A DNA stretch of 64,000 nt from Flexivirga caeni (GTDB lineage Bacteria; Actinomycetota; Actinomycetes; Actinomycetales; Dermatophilaceae): assembly GCF_003724155.1 (NCBI RefSeq), contig NZ_RJJQ01000005.1, positions 113,325-177,324 on the forward strand, given 5' to 3'. The notes under the pieces were generated by a model. It saw only the letters and a list, made by a program, of their open reading frames with translations. It searched no databases and was not told where the DNA came from. A program made the position numbers and the translations under genes. Below are positions 17,028-28,187 of this stretch, one piece after another. The number at the start of each line of letters is the position of its first letter. The stretch's first letter is position 1.

Positions 17028-18091
17028 CCGAGCGCGGCGGCCAGGTCGGCCCAGAGGTCCTCGACGTCCTCGATGCCGACGGACAGCCGCACGAGCGCTT
17101 CGGGCACGCTGGCCGGCTCGCCGGCATGCCGGCGGCGGCGTTCGAGCGACGACTCCACGCCACCGAGACTGGTCGCGGGCAGCCACAGCCGAACGTCCCG
17201 CTCGAGCCGCTCAGCGGCGGCCCGGCCGCCCTTCGGCTCCAGGCAGATGATCGCGCCGAACCCCGGATAGCGCACCTGGGACACCGCGCCGTGCGCCGTC
17301 AGTCGGCTCACGAGCTCGGCGGCGGTCGCGCAGGCCCGCTCCATCCGCAGGTGCAGCGTGCGCATGCCGCGCAATGCCAGCCACGTCCCGTGCGGTCCGG
17401 GGATGGCGCCACGCAGGGTGCGGTGCCCGCGCAGGCGTTCGTGCAGTGCGTCATCGGTGGTGACGACGGCGCCCAGCACGACGTCCGAGTGGCCGGACAG
17501 ATATTTGGTGACCGAGTGCACCACCAGGTCGGCACCGACCTCGAGTGGGCGGGCCAGCAGCGGGGTGTTGAAGGTGTTGTCGACGATCGAGAGCACCTCC
17601 CGGTCGCGTGCGGCGGCCAGCACCGTGGGCAGGTCACAGACCTCCAGCATGGGGTTGGTGGGGGATTCGAGCCAGATCGTGTCCGCGCCGTCCAGAGCCG
17701 CGACAGTGGCCGCGGTATCGGTCGGGTCGACCCGGCGCACGGACAGCCGGCCCTCGGCGGCCAATTGGTCGAGCAGCGTCGTGGTGCCGTTGTAGACGTG
17801 CTGCGGGACCACGACCATCCCGCCCGGAGGGGTGAGCAGGATGCACGCGCTGATGGCCGCCATACCGCTGGAGAACGCGAGTGCGCGGCCGCCCTCGAGG
17901 TCGCCGAGCACCTGCTCGAAGCTGGACCAGGTGCGGTTGCCGAACCTGCCGTACGTCGGGCCGGCGCCCGCGACATACGTCGAGCTCAGTTCGATGCCCG
18001 GCCCGACCGGCGCACCTGGAGTGCGCGCGGGGCGGCCGGCGGTGACCACACGGGTTGCGGCGGAGTATGCCGCGGCGTTCTCGGTGTCCAT
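17024..18091 (-). CDS. Trans-sulfuration family PLP enzyme (cystathionine gamma-synthase/lyase-like)
   Basis: The 355-residue fold-type I PLP enzyme has SSGMAAISA (phosphate site), WLESPTNPMLEV, DNTFNTPL and the Schiff-base lysine in HSVTKYLSGHSD. Synthase and lyase activities cannot be told apart reliably from these motifs. The N-terminus is shorter than that of many MetB proteins. It is divergent from ddl by 70 bases and convergent with gpsA, with overlapping stop codons. Confidence 0.88.
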   Translation of the reverse strand: MDTENAAAYSAATRVVTAGRPARTPGAPVGPGIELSSTYVAGAGPTYGRFGNRTWSSFEQVLGDLEGGRALAFSSGMAAISACILLTPPGGMVVVPQHVYNGTTTLLDQLAAEGRLSVRRVDPTDTAATVAALDGADTIWLESPTNPMLEVCDLPTVLAAARDREVLSIVDNTFNTPLLARPLEVGADLVVHSVTKYLSGHSDVVLGAVVTTDDALHERLRGHRTLRGAIPGPHGTWLALRGMRTLHLRMERACATAAELVSRLTAHGAVSQVRYPGFGAIICLEPKGGRAAAERLERDVRLWLPATSLGGVESSLERRRRHAGEPASVPEALVRLSVGIEDVEDLWADLAAALG

Positions 18092-18161
18092 GACGACACC
18101 TTGGCACGCCGACGCATCACGGAGCACGAGCGTCCACGCCCGCGCGGTTAGGCTTACGGCA

Positions 18162-19301
18162 ATGAGCGAGAGTTCTCCGGCGGGCACCGCCGGCAATCAG
18201 CGCAAGCCAGTCGTCGCAATCGTTTTCGGCGGCCGGTCCAGCGAGCACGCCGTCTCGTGTGCGACCGCCGCCAGCGTGCTGCGCGCCATCGATCGCGACC
18301 GGTTCGACGTCGTGCCGATCGGCATCGCCCAGGACGGCCGGTGGGTGCTGGTGGCCGACGACCCGGAGCCGTTGCAGCTCACCGCGCAGCACACGCCGAG
18401 CGTGCAGGGCGAGACCACGGCGCTGATCTCGACGGACCCGGCCGCACGCGAGGTGCTGATCTTCCCGCCGGACGAGCCGCCGCGGACCCTCACCGCCGTC
18501 GACGTGGTGCTGCCGCTGCTGCACGGACCGTTCGGTGAGGACGGCACCTTGCAGGGCGTGCTGGAGCTGGCCGACACCCGCTACGTCGGCTCCGGCGTCG
18601 CCGCGTCCGCGGTGATGATGGACAAGGCGCTGATGAAGGTCGTCTTCTCGGCGGCGGGGCTGCCGGTCGGGCCGCACGTCGTGATCACCGACAAGGAATG
18701 GCGCCGCGACAAGGCGGCGTGTCTCGACAGCGTCAGCAGCCTCGGGCTGCCGGTCTTCGTCAAACCCGCCCGGGCCGGCTCCAGCGTCGGAGTGGTCAAG
18801 GTCGACGCGGCAGACGATCTGGAGACGGCGATCGAGACGGCACGCGTCTCCGACCCGAAGGTGCTGGTCGAAGCGGCCATCCCCGGCCGCGAGGTGGAGT
18901 GCGGCGTGCTGGAGGGCCACGGCGCGGAGGCGCCGCGAGCGAGCCAGATCGGTGAGATCACCGTCACCGGGGACCGCCATACGTTCTATGACTTCGAAGC
19001 GAAATATCTCGACGACGCCGCGCAGCTGACCTGTCCGGCCGATCTCCCGGGCGACGTCGCGGACGAGATCCGCGCGCTGTCGGTGAAGGCGTTCGACGCA
19101 GCCGGCTGCGAGGGGCTGGCCCGTGTCGACTGGTTCTACGACCCAGGTGGCCGGCTGATGCTCAACGAGATCAACACCATGCCGGGCTTCACCCCGCAGT
19201 CGATGTTTCCGCGCGTCTGGGCGGAGTCGGGCTTCGACTATCCGTCGCTGATCACCGAGCTGATCGAGCTCGCGCTGGAGCGTCCGACCGGGTTGCGCTG
19301 A
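18162..19301 (+). CDS. ddl: D-alanine-D-alanine ligase
   Basis: The 379-residue ATP-grasp enzyme makes the D-Ala-D-Ala dipeptide of peptidoglycan. Visible are VFGGRSSEHAVSCATA, HGPFGEDGTLQG, FVKPARAGSSVGV (ATP site), and the metal-binding end VDWFYDPGGRLMLNEIN with NTMPGFTPQSM. TAGGCT (18149-18154) lies seven bases before the ATG and no ribosome site is present, so a leaderless message is likely. Confidence 0.96.
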   Translation: MSESSPAGTAGNQRKPVVAIVFGGRSSEHAVSCATAASVLRAIDRDRFDVVPIGIAQDGRWVLVADDPEPLQLTAQHTPSVQGETTALISTDPAAREVLIFPPDEPPRTLTAVDVVLPLLHGPFGEDGTLQGVLELADTRYVGSGVAASAVMMDKALMKVVFSAAGLPVGPHVVITDKEWRRDKAACLDSVSSLGLPVFVKPARAGSSVGVVKVDAADDLETAIETARVSDPKVLVEAAIPGREVECGVLEGHGAEAPRASQIGEITVTGDRHTFYDFEAKYLDDAAQLTCPADLPGDVADEIRALSVKAFDAAGCEGLARVDWFYDPGGRLMLNEINTMPGFTPQSMFPRVWAESGFDYPSLITELIELALERPTGLR

Positions 19302-19316
19302 GGCGCTGCCGCGACC

Positions 19317-19787
19317 TCACCCGAGGCAGCGATTGTGGCCCTGCGGGATCTGCCTGGCCGCTTGGGTGAAGGCGCCCAGCGGCGGGAAGGCGTTGTACTT
19401 CGTCGGCACGAGCACCTCGAGGGCGGGGGAGCGCCCGAACGTGATGTAGCGCGTCCCGTCCGACAGTTTGGTCCCCACCCAGTCGATGTCGTCGACGGTG
19501 ACGCAGGGTGCGGTCGTCGGCCCCGGGGAGGTGACACCGCAGCGCGCGATGATCGCCGGGTTGCCCCACGCGTGCACGGTGTCCGACTTCGTGCTGACCG
19601 CACGCGACTTCTGATCGGCCACCGTTGCCGGCCACTGCCGAGAGGCCTTGACACACAAGGGATTTGCGGCCTGGTCGGCGGGGGAGGCATGGACCGTGCC
19701 CGTGCCGCATGCGGCAAGTGACACGGTCAGCCCCAGTGCACCTGCCGCAGCGAGGAACGGCCGGCTCAAGGGTGGACGACGGTGCAC
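19317..19787 (-). CDS. DUF3515 lipoprotein
   Basis: The 156-residue secreted protein has an N-terminal signal with the lipobox SLAAC, so it should be lipid-anchored outside the membrane. Paired Cys residues (in NPLCVKAS, IARCGV, APCVTVD and HNRCLG) could form disulfides. The pattern DDIDWVGTKLSDGTRYITFG fits DUF3515, a family near ddl and thiL in actinobacteria. Function unknown. The first 22 bases overlap the end of the upstream Lrp-like gene. Confidence 0.8.
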   Translation of the reverse strand: MHRRPPLSRPFLAAAGALGLTVSLAACGTGTVHASPADQAANPLCVKASRQWPATVADQKSRAVSTKSDTVHAWGNPAIIARCGVTSPGPTTAPCVTVDDIDWVGTKLSDGTRYITFGRSPALEVLVPTKYNAFPPLGAFTQAARQIPQGHNRCLG

Positions 19788-19999
19788 GTCAGCGTGCGCA
19801 TGATGCCGGCTGTTTCCTGGATCTTCGCGACCACGAGCGAACCGAGCGCGTCCAGGGTCTCGGCCTCGGCGCGGGCGATGACGTCGTAGGGACCCGTGAC
19901 GTCGTCACAGGACGTGACGCCGGGAATCTCGCGCACCGCGGCAGCGACCGCAGTGGCCTTGCCGAGGTCTGCCTGGATGAGGATGTAGGCCTGAACCAT
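19766..19999 (-). CDS. Stand-alone Lrp/AsnC ligand-binding (RAM) domain protein
   Basis: The 77-residue protein (MVQAYILIQADLGKATAVAA) is only the alpha/beta RAM domain of Lrp/AsnC regulators; the DNA-binding HTH is absent. PGVTSCDDVTGPYDVIARAE is the typical core. Such proteins form oligomers and may bind amino acids or modify the action of full Lrp proteins. It heads the DUF3515 pair and is divergent from thiL. GGGAG lies upstream of the ATG. Confidence 0.85.
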   Translation of the reverse strand: MVQAYILIQADLGKATAVAAAVREIPGVTSCDDVTGPYDVIARAEAETLDALGSLVVAKIQETAGIMRTLTCTVVHP

Positions 20000-20072
20000 G
20001 ACGATCTGCTCCCGAGTCGATGCGTGGCCCGCGCGGTGCGGGTGTGCGGCGGGACCGCCGCGTCCTCGCCAG

Positions 20073-20082
20073 ACGCTACCGT
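20073..20082. promoter_or_regulatory. Overlapping divergent -10 boxes for thiL and the Lrp-like gene
   Basis: TACCGT (20077-20082, plus) and TAGCGT (20078-20073, minus) share two bases. RNA polymerase cannot occupy both at once, so the two transcription units probably exclude each other. Both then have leaders with ribosome sites. Confidence 0.45.
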
Positions 20083-20122
20083 GCAGTGCGATGTGTGCGG
20101 CGAGGAAGGGTGGAACCAGGGT

Positions 20123-21097
20123 ATGACGGACACACCGGCTACGCGCACGCTCGCGGACGTCGAGGAACAGGACCTGCTTGCCATCGTGCTGCCACGGTTC
20201 AGCACTCGCGACGGCGTGCTGATCGGGCCCGGGGACGACACCGCGCTGCTGCGCGTCCGGTCCGGGGACGTGCTCGCGACGACCGACACCATGGTGCTCG
20301 GCCGCGACTGGCGCGACGAGTGGTCCAGCGGCGCGGACGTCGGCCACAAGCTCGTCGTCCAGAACGTCGCGGACATCGCCGCGATGGGCGGGCGGTGCAC
20401 CGGGCTGCTGGTCACGCTGGTGGCCGACCCGCAGACTCCGCTGCGGTGGGCGACCGACTTCACCGCGGGTGTCGAGGAGGCCGCCGGTGCCGCCGGCGCA
20501 GCGGTGCTCGGCGGTGACCTGTCGTCGGCCCCGGCCGGTGTGCGCATGGTGAGCATCACGGCCCTCGGCGAGCTAGACGGGGACCGTGCGGTGTTGCGCG
20601 GAGGCGCGCGCCCGGGGGACGCTCTCGCCATACACGGCACGCTGGGGCGGGCGGCGGCGGGCCTGGTGCTGCTGGAGCGCGGCACTCCCGACGAGGCGCC
20701 GGATCTGGTTCTCGCGCAACGCCGTCCGCGATTGGACTATGCGCAGGGAGCGATCGCGGCACGCGCGGGAGCGACCGCGATGCTGGACATCTCGGACGGG
20801 CTGCTGCGCGACGGCGGACGCATCGCGCGCGCCAGCGGCATACGGATCGACGTGGATCGGGACGCGCTCGCGGGCGACATTGCCGCACTCGTGCCGGCCG
20901 TCGGACCGGAGGCGGCACGGGGCTGCGTGCTGGCCGGCGGTGAGGAGCACAGCCTGCTGGCGACCTTTCCGCCCGGCGTGCTGCCACCGGGCTGGCGCGC
21001 CATCGGTGCCGTGACGGAAGGGACGGGTGTGACTTTCGGTGGTGAGGCGGTGACCCGGCTCGGCTGGGATCACTTCGGTCCGGCCGCGCCCGGCTGA
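20123..21097 (+). CDS. thiL: Thiamine-monophosphate kinase
   Basis: The 324-residue enzyme phosphorylates thiamine monophosphate to the active diphosphate. It has the PurM/HypE-like fold: GPGDDTALL near the start (Mg/ATP), HKLVVQNVADIAAMGG, LGGDLSSAP, LDISDGLLRDG, and a C-terminal GCVLAGGEEHSLLATF. The start ATG at 20123 follows GAAGGG and CCAGGG. It converges on rpmB, with a strong terminator between them. Confidence 0.93.
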   Translation: MTDTPATRTLADVEEQDLLAIVLPRFSTRDGVLIGPGDDTALLRVRSGDVLATTDTMVLGRDWRDEWSSGADVGHKLVVQNVADIAAMGGRCTGLLVTLVADPQTPLRWATDFTAGVEEAAGAAGAAVLGGDLSSAPAGVRMVSITALGELDGDRAVLRGGARPGDALAIHGTLGRAAAGLVLLERGTPDEAPDLVLAQRRPRLDYAQGAIAARAGATAMLDISDGLLRDGGRIARASGIRIDVDRDALAGDIAALVPAVGPEAARGCVLAGGEEHSLLATFPPGVLPPGWRAIGAVTEGTGVTFGGEAVTRLGWDHFGPAAPG

Positions 21098-21125
21098 ATC
21101 GCGACATAGCCCCGGCATACGCAAC

Positions 21126-21152
21126 GGGCCGTCCCCGACAAGGGGACGGCCC
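21126..21152. terminator. Bidirectional terminator between thiL and rpmB
   Basis: GGGCCGTCCCC (21126-21136), loop GACAA, GGGGACGGCCC (21142-21152): a perfect 11-bp stem between convergent genes. Confidence 0.75.
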
Positions 21153-21170
21153 ATCGCGTGATGCTCAGGA

Positions 21171-21365
21171 CTAGCGCTTGACCTTGCCCGCCTTCAGGCA
21201 GGAGGTGCAGACGTTGAGTCGCTTCGGGGTCACACCAGCCTCGCCCACGAGTGCCTTGACGCGCTGGATGTTGGGGTTCCAGCGGCGCTTGGTGCGGCGG
21301 TGTGAGTGCGAGATGCTGTGACCGAAGCCGGGTCCCTTGCCGCAGACGTCGCAGGTGGCAGCCAC
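21171..21365 (-). CDS. rpmB: 50S ribosomal protein L28 (zinc form)
   Basis: The 64-residue protein is the large-subunit protein L28. [11 protein letters not shown] near the start and CTSC near the end form a four-cysteine zinc site, the C+ type. [15 protein letters not shown] is the RNA-binding core. GTG at 21365 follows AAGGAG. It is divergent from the DAK-domain gene. No zinc-free paralogue is seen in the window. Confidence 0.95.
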   Translation of the reverse strand: MAATCDVCGKGPGFGHSISHSHRRTKRRWNPNIQRVKALVGEAGVTPKRLNVCTSCLKAGKVKR

Positions 21366-21558
21366 GGTGAATCTCCTTGGATAAGTAGTCGAACGTTCCG
21401 GCCCACAGGCGCGCCACGAGGACGCTTCATCTGTGGGAACCGCACAATCGTAGCCGAGGGCGGCCGTGCGGACCAAAACGAGCGGATGCGCAGGCGGTTT
21501 CGACGCACACATTAGGCTCGTGACGATCCAGCCATCGACCGAAGGGTGTCAGCTTTCC

Positions 21559-23067
21559 ATGCCGCTCGCCGAACTCGACCTGGCTGCGCTGCGCCGGTGG
21601 GTGATCACGGCGCGCGCGGACCTGGACGCGTACGCCGAGGCGCTCAACCGGCTCAATGTCTTCCCGGTGCCCGACGGTGACACCGGCAGCAACCTGCAGA
21701 TGACCATGCGTGACGCGGTCGACGCCCTCGACGAGGAGGGCCCAGACGACATCGGTGCCGCAGCCGCCGCCATGGCCCGGGCGACGTTGGTGTCCGCGCG
21801 CGGCAACTCCGGGGTCATCCTCAGCCAGCTCGCCAAGGGCGTCGCCGAGGTGGTCGCCGAGGCCGGTCGGCAGCCGCTCGGCCCAGGGCAGCTTGCGGCG
21901 ATCCTGACTCGCGCGGCCGAGCTCGCGCAGGGGGGAGTCTCGGCCCCCGCGCCCGGCACCATCCTGACCGTCGCGGCGGCTGCCGCTTCCGCGGCGAATG
22001 CCGCGGAAGAGCGCGGCTGCGACCTGACTGGCGTCACCGATGCCGCTGCGGCGGGCGCCACGGACGCCCTGCTGCGGACGCGCACGGAGAACGACGTGCT
22101 GCGTCGTGCCGGTGTCGTCGATGCGGGAGGCGCCGGCTATCTGCTGGTGCTGGAGGCGTTGCAGCGCGTCATCCACGGGCAGGGCGGGCTGGCGCTCACC
22201 GACGGCGCAGTCCCCGAATGGCTGCGGGTCAGCAGCGCGCAGGCACCGGACGCCGGGTGCGGCGCCGAGGGCGCAGGCGGGCCGGCATACGAGGTCATGT
22301 ACCTGCTGGACGAGGCGACACCGGAAGGGGTGGCGGTGCTCCGCCGGACCCTGCACAGTCTCGGCGATTCGCTCGTCGTCGCGGGCGGACCCGACCGCTA
22401 CACGGTGCACGTGCACGTCGACGACGTGGCCGCCGCGCTCAACGCCGGTGCGGCCGCCGGACGGCCGCACCGCTTCCGGGTCACCCGTTTCGCCGACGAG
22501 GTCGCCGCGGATGTCGCGCCCGTACGGCCGGACGTGGCAGTGCTCGCGCTCGTCTCCGGCGTGGGTATGGCGCAGCACGTCCGCGCCAGTGGTGGCGTCA
22601 CGCCGGTGCGGGACTGGCACGACGAGCACGCCCTGCGGCGCGTGCTGGGCCGCCAGACGCTGATGTTGTGCACCAGCCCGCAGGCGCGCGAGGCGGCCGA
22701 GGCGCTGGCGGGGGAATGCGAGCTGGAGATCGTCGGCGACAACGCCGCGGACGTGGTCGCGGCGTCGGTGGTGGTCGACCCCGGTGACGAGTTCCGGCGC
22801 ATCTGCCGCGACGCGCGAGAGGCCGCGGACGGTGTGCTGAGCGTCCGGGTTGTCGGTGATCCCGGCCAGGATGCCCTCATGCACGAGCTCGTCGATCTGC
22901 TGGCGGAGTCGACCGCCGAGTTGCTGACCCTGGTCGCGGGCGACGCGCTGCCCGATGACCGTCTGGCGCAACTGGTCGAGGCAGCCCGTGCCGACCACAG
23001 CTACCTCGGCATCTGCCAGATCACCGGTGACGGTCCGGACACGCTGCTCACCATCGGGGTGGAGTGA
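21559..23067 (+). CDS. DAK2-domain protein (FakA/YloV-like fatty acid kinase)
   Basis: The 502-residue protein has an N-terminal DAK2 nucleotide-binding domain (NVFPVPDGDTGSNLQ, ARGNSGVILSQL, VDAGGAGYL) and a C-terminal DegV-partner region. By similarity to FakA it would phosphorylate fatty acids carried by a FakB/DegV protein; no FakB gene is in the window. I chose the ATG at 21559, preceded by GAAGG. A GTG at 21520 is unlikely because a TAGGCT -10 box (21513-21518) almost touches it. The next gene, recG, begins at the base after its stop. Confidence 0.8.
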   Translation: MPLAELDLAALRRWVITARADLDAYAEALNRLNVFPVPDGDTGSNLQMTMRDAVDALDEEGPDDIGAAAAAMARATLVSARGNSGVILSQLAKGVAEVVAEAGRQPLGPGQLAAILTRAAELAQGGVSAPAPGTILTVAAAAASAANAAEERGCDLTGVTDAAAAGATDALLRTRTENDVLRRAGVVDAGGAGYLLVLEALQRVIHGQGGLALTDGAVPEWLRVSSAQAPDAGCGAEGAGGPAYEVMYLLDEATPEGVAVLRRTLHSLGDSLVVAGGPDRYTVHVHVDDVAAALNAGAAAGRPHRFRVTRFADEVAADVAPVRPDVAVLALVSGVGMAQHVRASGGVTPVRDWHDEHALRRVLGRQTLMLCTSPQAREAAEALAGECELEIVGDNAADVVAASVVVDPGDEFRRICRDAREAADGVLSVRVVGDPGQDALMHELVDLLAESTAELLTLVAGDALPDDRLAQLVEAARADHSYLGICQITGDGPDTLLTIGVE

Positions 23068-25268
<2,201 letters not shown>

Positions 25269-25272
<4 letters not shown>

Positions 25273-25844
25273 CCCGCATCATCGCCGGGACGGCCGGAGG
25301 CCGCAGGCTGCTGACACCGCCTGGCTCCGGCACCCGGCCCACCTCCGACCGGGTCCGTGAGGCAGTCTTCGGCCGGCTCGAACACCTCGACGCGCTCGCC
25401 GGTGGCCACGTCCTCGATCTGTATGCCGGCTCCGGCGCCCTCGGCCTGGAGGCCGTCTCGCGCGGGGCTGCCTCCGCGCTGCTGGTCGAGGCCGACCGCA
25501 GGGCGGCGGCGACGATCACGCAGAACGCCCGGGAGCTCGGACTCACCGGAGTCCAGGTGCGGGCCGGCCAGGTCGAGATCGTCGTCGCGGCGCGCCTGGC
25601 GCCGCCGGCCGATCTGGTGTTTGCCGACCCGCCATACGCGCTGGGGGAGGACGAACTCGCCGGCGTGCTCGCGGCACTCGTGGGGCACGGATCGCTCGCG
25701 GTCGACGCGCTGCTGGTGATCGAGCGGTCCAGCCGATCACCCGAGCCGATCTGGCCGCCCGACGTCGAACTGCTGGGCCCGCGCCGGTATGGCGAAACAA
25801 CCTGCTGGTTCGCCGAATTCGTGCCCGAAGGAGACACGGCGTAG
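25269..25844 (+). CDS. rsmD: 16S rRNA (guanine966-N2)-methyltransferase RsmD
   Basis: The 191-residue SAM-dependent enzyme methylates the 30S subunit rRNA. RIIAGTAGGRRLLTPPG is the family N-terminus, LDLYAGSGALGLEA is the SAM loop, and FADPPYAL is the catalytic DPPY motif. Its ATG overlaps the recG stop by four bases. coaD follows after 37 bases, the usual rsmD-coaD order. Confidence 0.94.
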
Positions 25845-25881
25845 GCGCGTCATACGCCACGGCCGGTTAGAGTTGCGGCAC

Positions 25882-26382
25882 ATGACCGGCAATCCCAGAA
25901 GATGTGTCTGCCCGGGGTCCTACGACCCGATCACCAATGGGCACCTCGACGTGATCGCCCGCGCCGCCGCGCTGTATGACGACGTGGTCGTCGCCGTCCT
26001 GCACAACACCGCCAAGCAAGGGACGTTCACGCCGCAGGAGCGACTGGAGCTGATCCGCGAGTCCACCGGTGAACTGCCGAACGTGCGGGTCGGGGATTTC
26101 GGGGACCGGCTGATCGTCGACGTCTGCCGTGAACTCGACGCCGGAGTCCTGGTGAAGGGGATCCGGGGGCTCACCGACTACGAGTACGAACTCCCGATGG
26201 CGCTGATGAACCGCGAGATGACCGGTGTGGAAACCCTGCTCCTGCCGGGCGATCCGGCGCTGTCGCACTACTCCAGCTCGCTGATCCGGCTGATCGCGGC
26301 GCGCGGCGCAGACATCAGCGAGATGGTGCCCGCGCCGGTGGTCGGTCCGCTGCTGGAACGTCTCAGCGGCTTCGACGCCTGA
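25882..26382 (+). CDS. coaD: Phosphopantetheine adenylyltransferase
   Basis: The 166-residue enzyme transfers AMP to 4'-phosphopantetheine, the penultimate step of CoA synthesis. PGSYDPITNGHLDVI carries the HxGH-type nucleotidyl motif as TNGH, and YSSSLIR is the second nucleotide motif. TAGAGT (25868-25873) lies eight bases before the ATG with no ribosome site, suggesting its own leaderless promoter after rsmD. Confidence 0.96.
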   Translation: MTGNPRRCVCPGSYDPITNGHLDVIARAAALYDDVVVAVLHNTAKQGTFTPQERLELIRESTGELPNVRVGDFGDRLIVDVCRELDAGVLVKGIRGLTDYEYELPMALMNREMTGVETLLLPGDPALSHYSSSLIRLIAARGADISEMVPAPVVGPLLERLSGFDA

Positions 26383-26391
26383 CGGTGATGG

Positions 26392-27465
26392 TCATTGCGC
26401 GGCCGGTTCGTCGCGCCGGGGGTCGCCGATCTGGGCGCTCGCGGCCAGCGTGCCGATGATGCCGATGAGGATGTAGGCCACGAGGCACAGCATCGGGCCG
26501 CCGATGCCGCGTCCGCCGAAGTAGACGATGTCCCGCACCGCCGTGGTGCCTGCTCCGTTGGGGATGAACGGTCCGATCGTGCGCCAGAAGGCGGGCAGCA
26601 GGTCGTATTGGTAAGGGCCGCCCGCCGAGGGGTTGCCGAGCACCACGAAGATCAGGATGGTGACTCCGATGCCCACCGTGCCGACGAGGGCGTCCATGAA
26701 GAGTGTGATGACCGCGCTGGAGAGCACGAGGAGCGTGCCCACTCCCCACAGGGCGGCGAAGTGGCCGGTGAGCGCGCTTAGCCACTGATCCACGATGAGT
26801 GCGCCGGCCAATCCGGAGACGATCGAGTAGGGGACCACCAGGAGGATCCGGCCACCCGCCTCGGCGAGGTTGCGGACCCGGCCGCCGCTCATGACCCCGA
26901 TGGCCGCCGCGACCAGATAACCGCCGACGATCCAGCCGATCACCAGGTAGAACCCCGTCAGGCCGCGGGCGTCGTGAGCTTGCAAGGGGACCAGGTCGAC
27001 CGTCGTGGCGCTGCGGTGCTGACTCGACTCGACCTGGCCGACCACCTGCTCCACTGCGGTCACGACCGCCGCGCCGCCGCCGCTGGCGACATACAGCGTG
27101 TCGGTGGTGCTGTGCGGGTTCATCACCAGTGCGGCGCTGCGATCGCCGGAGGTGACCGACTCCCTCGCGCTGGTCTCGTCCGCTGCGGCATGGGCGCGCA
27201 ACGGGGTGCCGTCGATCCCGTTGATCTGCTCGACCAAGTGCGCCGATTGCGCACCCGCCGCGATCGAGATCGGGATGTGCTGCGGCCGGGGTGCGTGGAA
27301 AGCGCCGACGTAGCTGAGGATGAAGCCGAGCTGGAGGACGAGCACTCCGACGAGGAGGGCGAGGGTGCGCGGCGCGGTGATGCGCCGTAGCTCCCGGCCC
27401 AGGGTGGCCGGTGTGTCCTGCGGTGTGGTCATGGTCGTGTCCGTCTCGGCGATCTCGTCCGGCAT
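26392..27465 (-). CDS. DUF3533/SNG1-type integral membrane protein
   Basis: The 357-residue protein has an N-terminal membrane segment (about residues 35-55), an extracytoplasmic domain of about 120 residues, and then five or six membrane segments. This is the layout of DUF3533/YhgE-Pip-like and ABC-2-like permeases. The family is tied to export or drug tolerance, but the substrate is unknown. The ATG at 27465 follows GGGAGGG. A BlaI/MecI-type palindrome about 20 bases upstream suggests regulated expression. Confidence 0.7.
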   Translation of the reverse strand: MPDEIAETDTTMTTPQDTPATLGRELRRITAPRTLALLVGVLVLQLGFILSYVGAFHAPRPQHIPISIAAGAQSAHLVEQINGIDGTPLRAHAAADETSARESVTSGDRSAALVMNPHSTTDTLYVASGGGAAVVTAVEQVVGQVESSQHRSATTVDLVPLQAHDARGLTGFYLVIGWIVGGYLVAAAIGVMSGGRVRNLAEAGGRILLVVPYSIVSGLAGALIVDQWLSALTGHFAALWGVGTLLVLSSAVITLFMDALVGTVGIGVTILIFVVLGNPSAGGPYQYDLLPAFWRTIGPFIPNGAGTTAVRDIVYFGGRGIGGPMLCLVAYILIGIIGTLAASAQIGDPRRDEPAAQ

Positions 27466-27483
27466 GGGGTCCCTCCCTGGTTT

Positions 27484-27495
27484 CTACATCTGTAG
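27484..27495. promoter_or_regulatory. BlaI/MecI-type operator upstream of the DUF3533 gene
   Basis: CTACATCTGTAG matches TACANNTGTA, the half-site pair bound by BlaI/MecI/CopY winged-helix repressors. It lies where the promoter or 5' end of the DUF3533 transcript should be. No such repressor gene is in the window. Confidence 0.45.
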
Positions 27496-27520
27496 TAAGA
27501 GTACGCCGTCCTCCGGTTTG

Positions 27521-27545
27521 GGCTACCGGGCCCGACCCGGTAGCC
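27521..27545. repeat. Perfect inverted repeat before the DUF177 gene
   Basis: GGCTACCGGG (27521-27530), five bases, CCCGGTAGCC (27536-27545). The right arm overlaps a TAGCCT -10 box (27541-27546) facing the DUF177-rpmF operon. It could be an operator, or a terminator-like stem between the divergent units. Confidence 0.5.
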
Positions 27546-27610
27546 TTACTCCTCGGTCTTGTCGTCTTCGGTGAGATCGTGCCATGCCTCCTGCGACATA
27601 CCCCGGAAAG

Positions 27611-28186
27611 ATGCACACGGATTCGCGACGCCCGCTTGCCCTTGACACCAAGGAGCTTCCGCGGCGACCCGGACGGATGCTCGAAGGGGAGGTCGAGGTG
27701 GCGGCACCAGAGCACTTCGGCACCGACGTGATCAGCGTGCCGGAAGGTCAGCAACTGACTCTCCGGCTGCGGCTGGAGTCGGTGATGGAGGGCGTGCTGG
27801 TGACCGGCACGGTCCACGCCACGGCGACCGGTGCTTGCGTGCGGTGCCTGGAGCCCGTCGATCTGCCGATCGACGTCCCGTTTCAGGAGCTGTTCGCCTA
27901 CGCCGATCGGGCCGCCCACCACCACGAGGTGGAGGACGGCGACGAAGAAGACGTGCACGAGCTGGACGGCGACCTCGCCGACCTCGAGCCCGTGCTGCGG
28001 GATGCGGTGGTGCCCGCACTGCCGTTCCAGCCGGTATGCCGGGAGGACTGTCCCGGGTTGTGCTCCGAATGCGGAGCGCTGCTCGCGAACGATCCGGCGC
28101 ACCACCACGAAGTGATCGACCCCCGGTGGTCGGCGCTGGCGGACCTCGCCGGCGACGCCACCGAATCCGACGAGAAGAGGAACTGA
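27611..28186 (+). CDS. DUF177/YceD protein
   Basis: The 191-residue protein of the YceD family is nearly always encoded before rpmF and thought to act in 23S rRNA maturation or ribosome assembly. [16 protein letters not shown] opens the domain. [10 protein letters not shown] and [13 protein letters not shown] are Cys-rich and could bind zinc. An acidic His/Glu stretch lies in the middle. ATG 27611 was preferred on family length; ATG 27584 is possible. It abuts rpmF by one base. Confidence 0.85.
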   Translation: MHTDSRRPLALDTKELPRRPGRMLEGEVEVAAPEHFGTDVISVPEGQQLTLRLRLESVMEGVLVTGTVHATATGACVRCLEPVDLPIDVPFQELFAYADRAAHHHEVEDGDEEDVHELDGDLADLEPVLRDAVVPALPFQPVCREDCPGLCSECGALLANDPAHHHEVIDPRWSALADLAGDATESDEKRN

Positions 28187-28187
28187 C

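Noticed and set aside
21520..21558. GTG at 21520 as start of the DAK-domain gene
   Set aside because: It practically touches a TAGGCT -10 box, so the transcript would begin downstream of it. ATG 21559 has a ribosome site.
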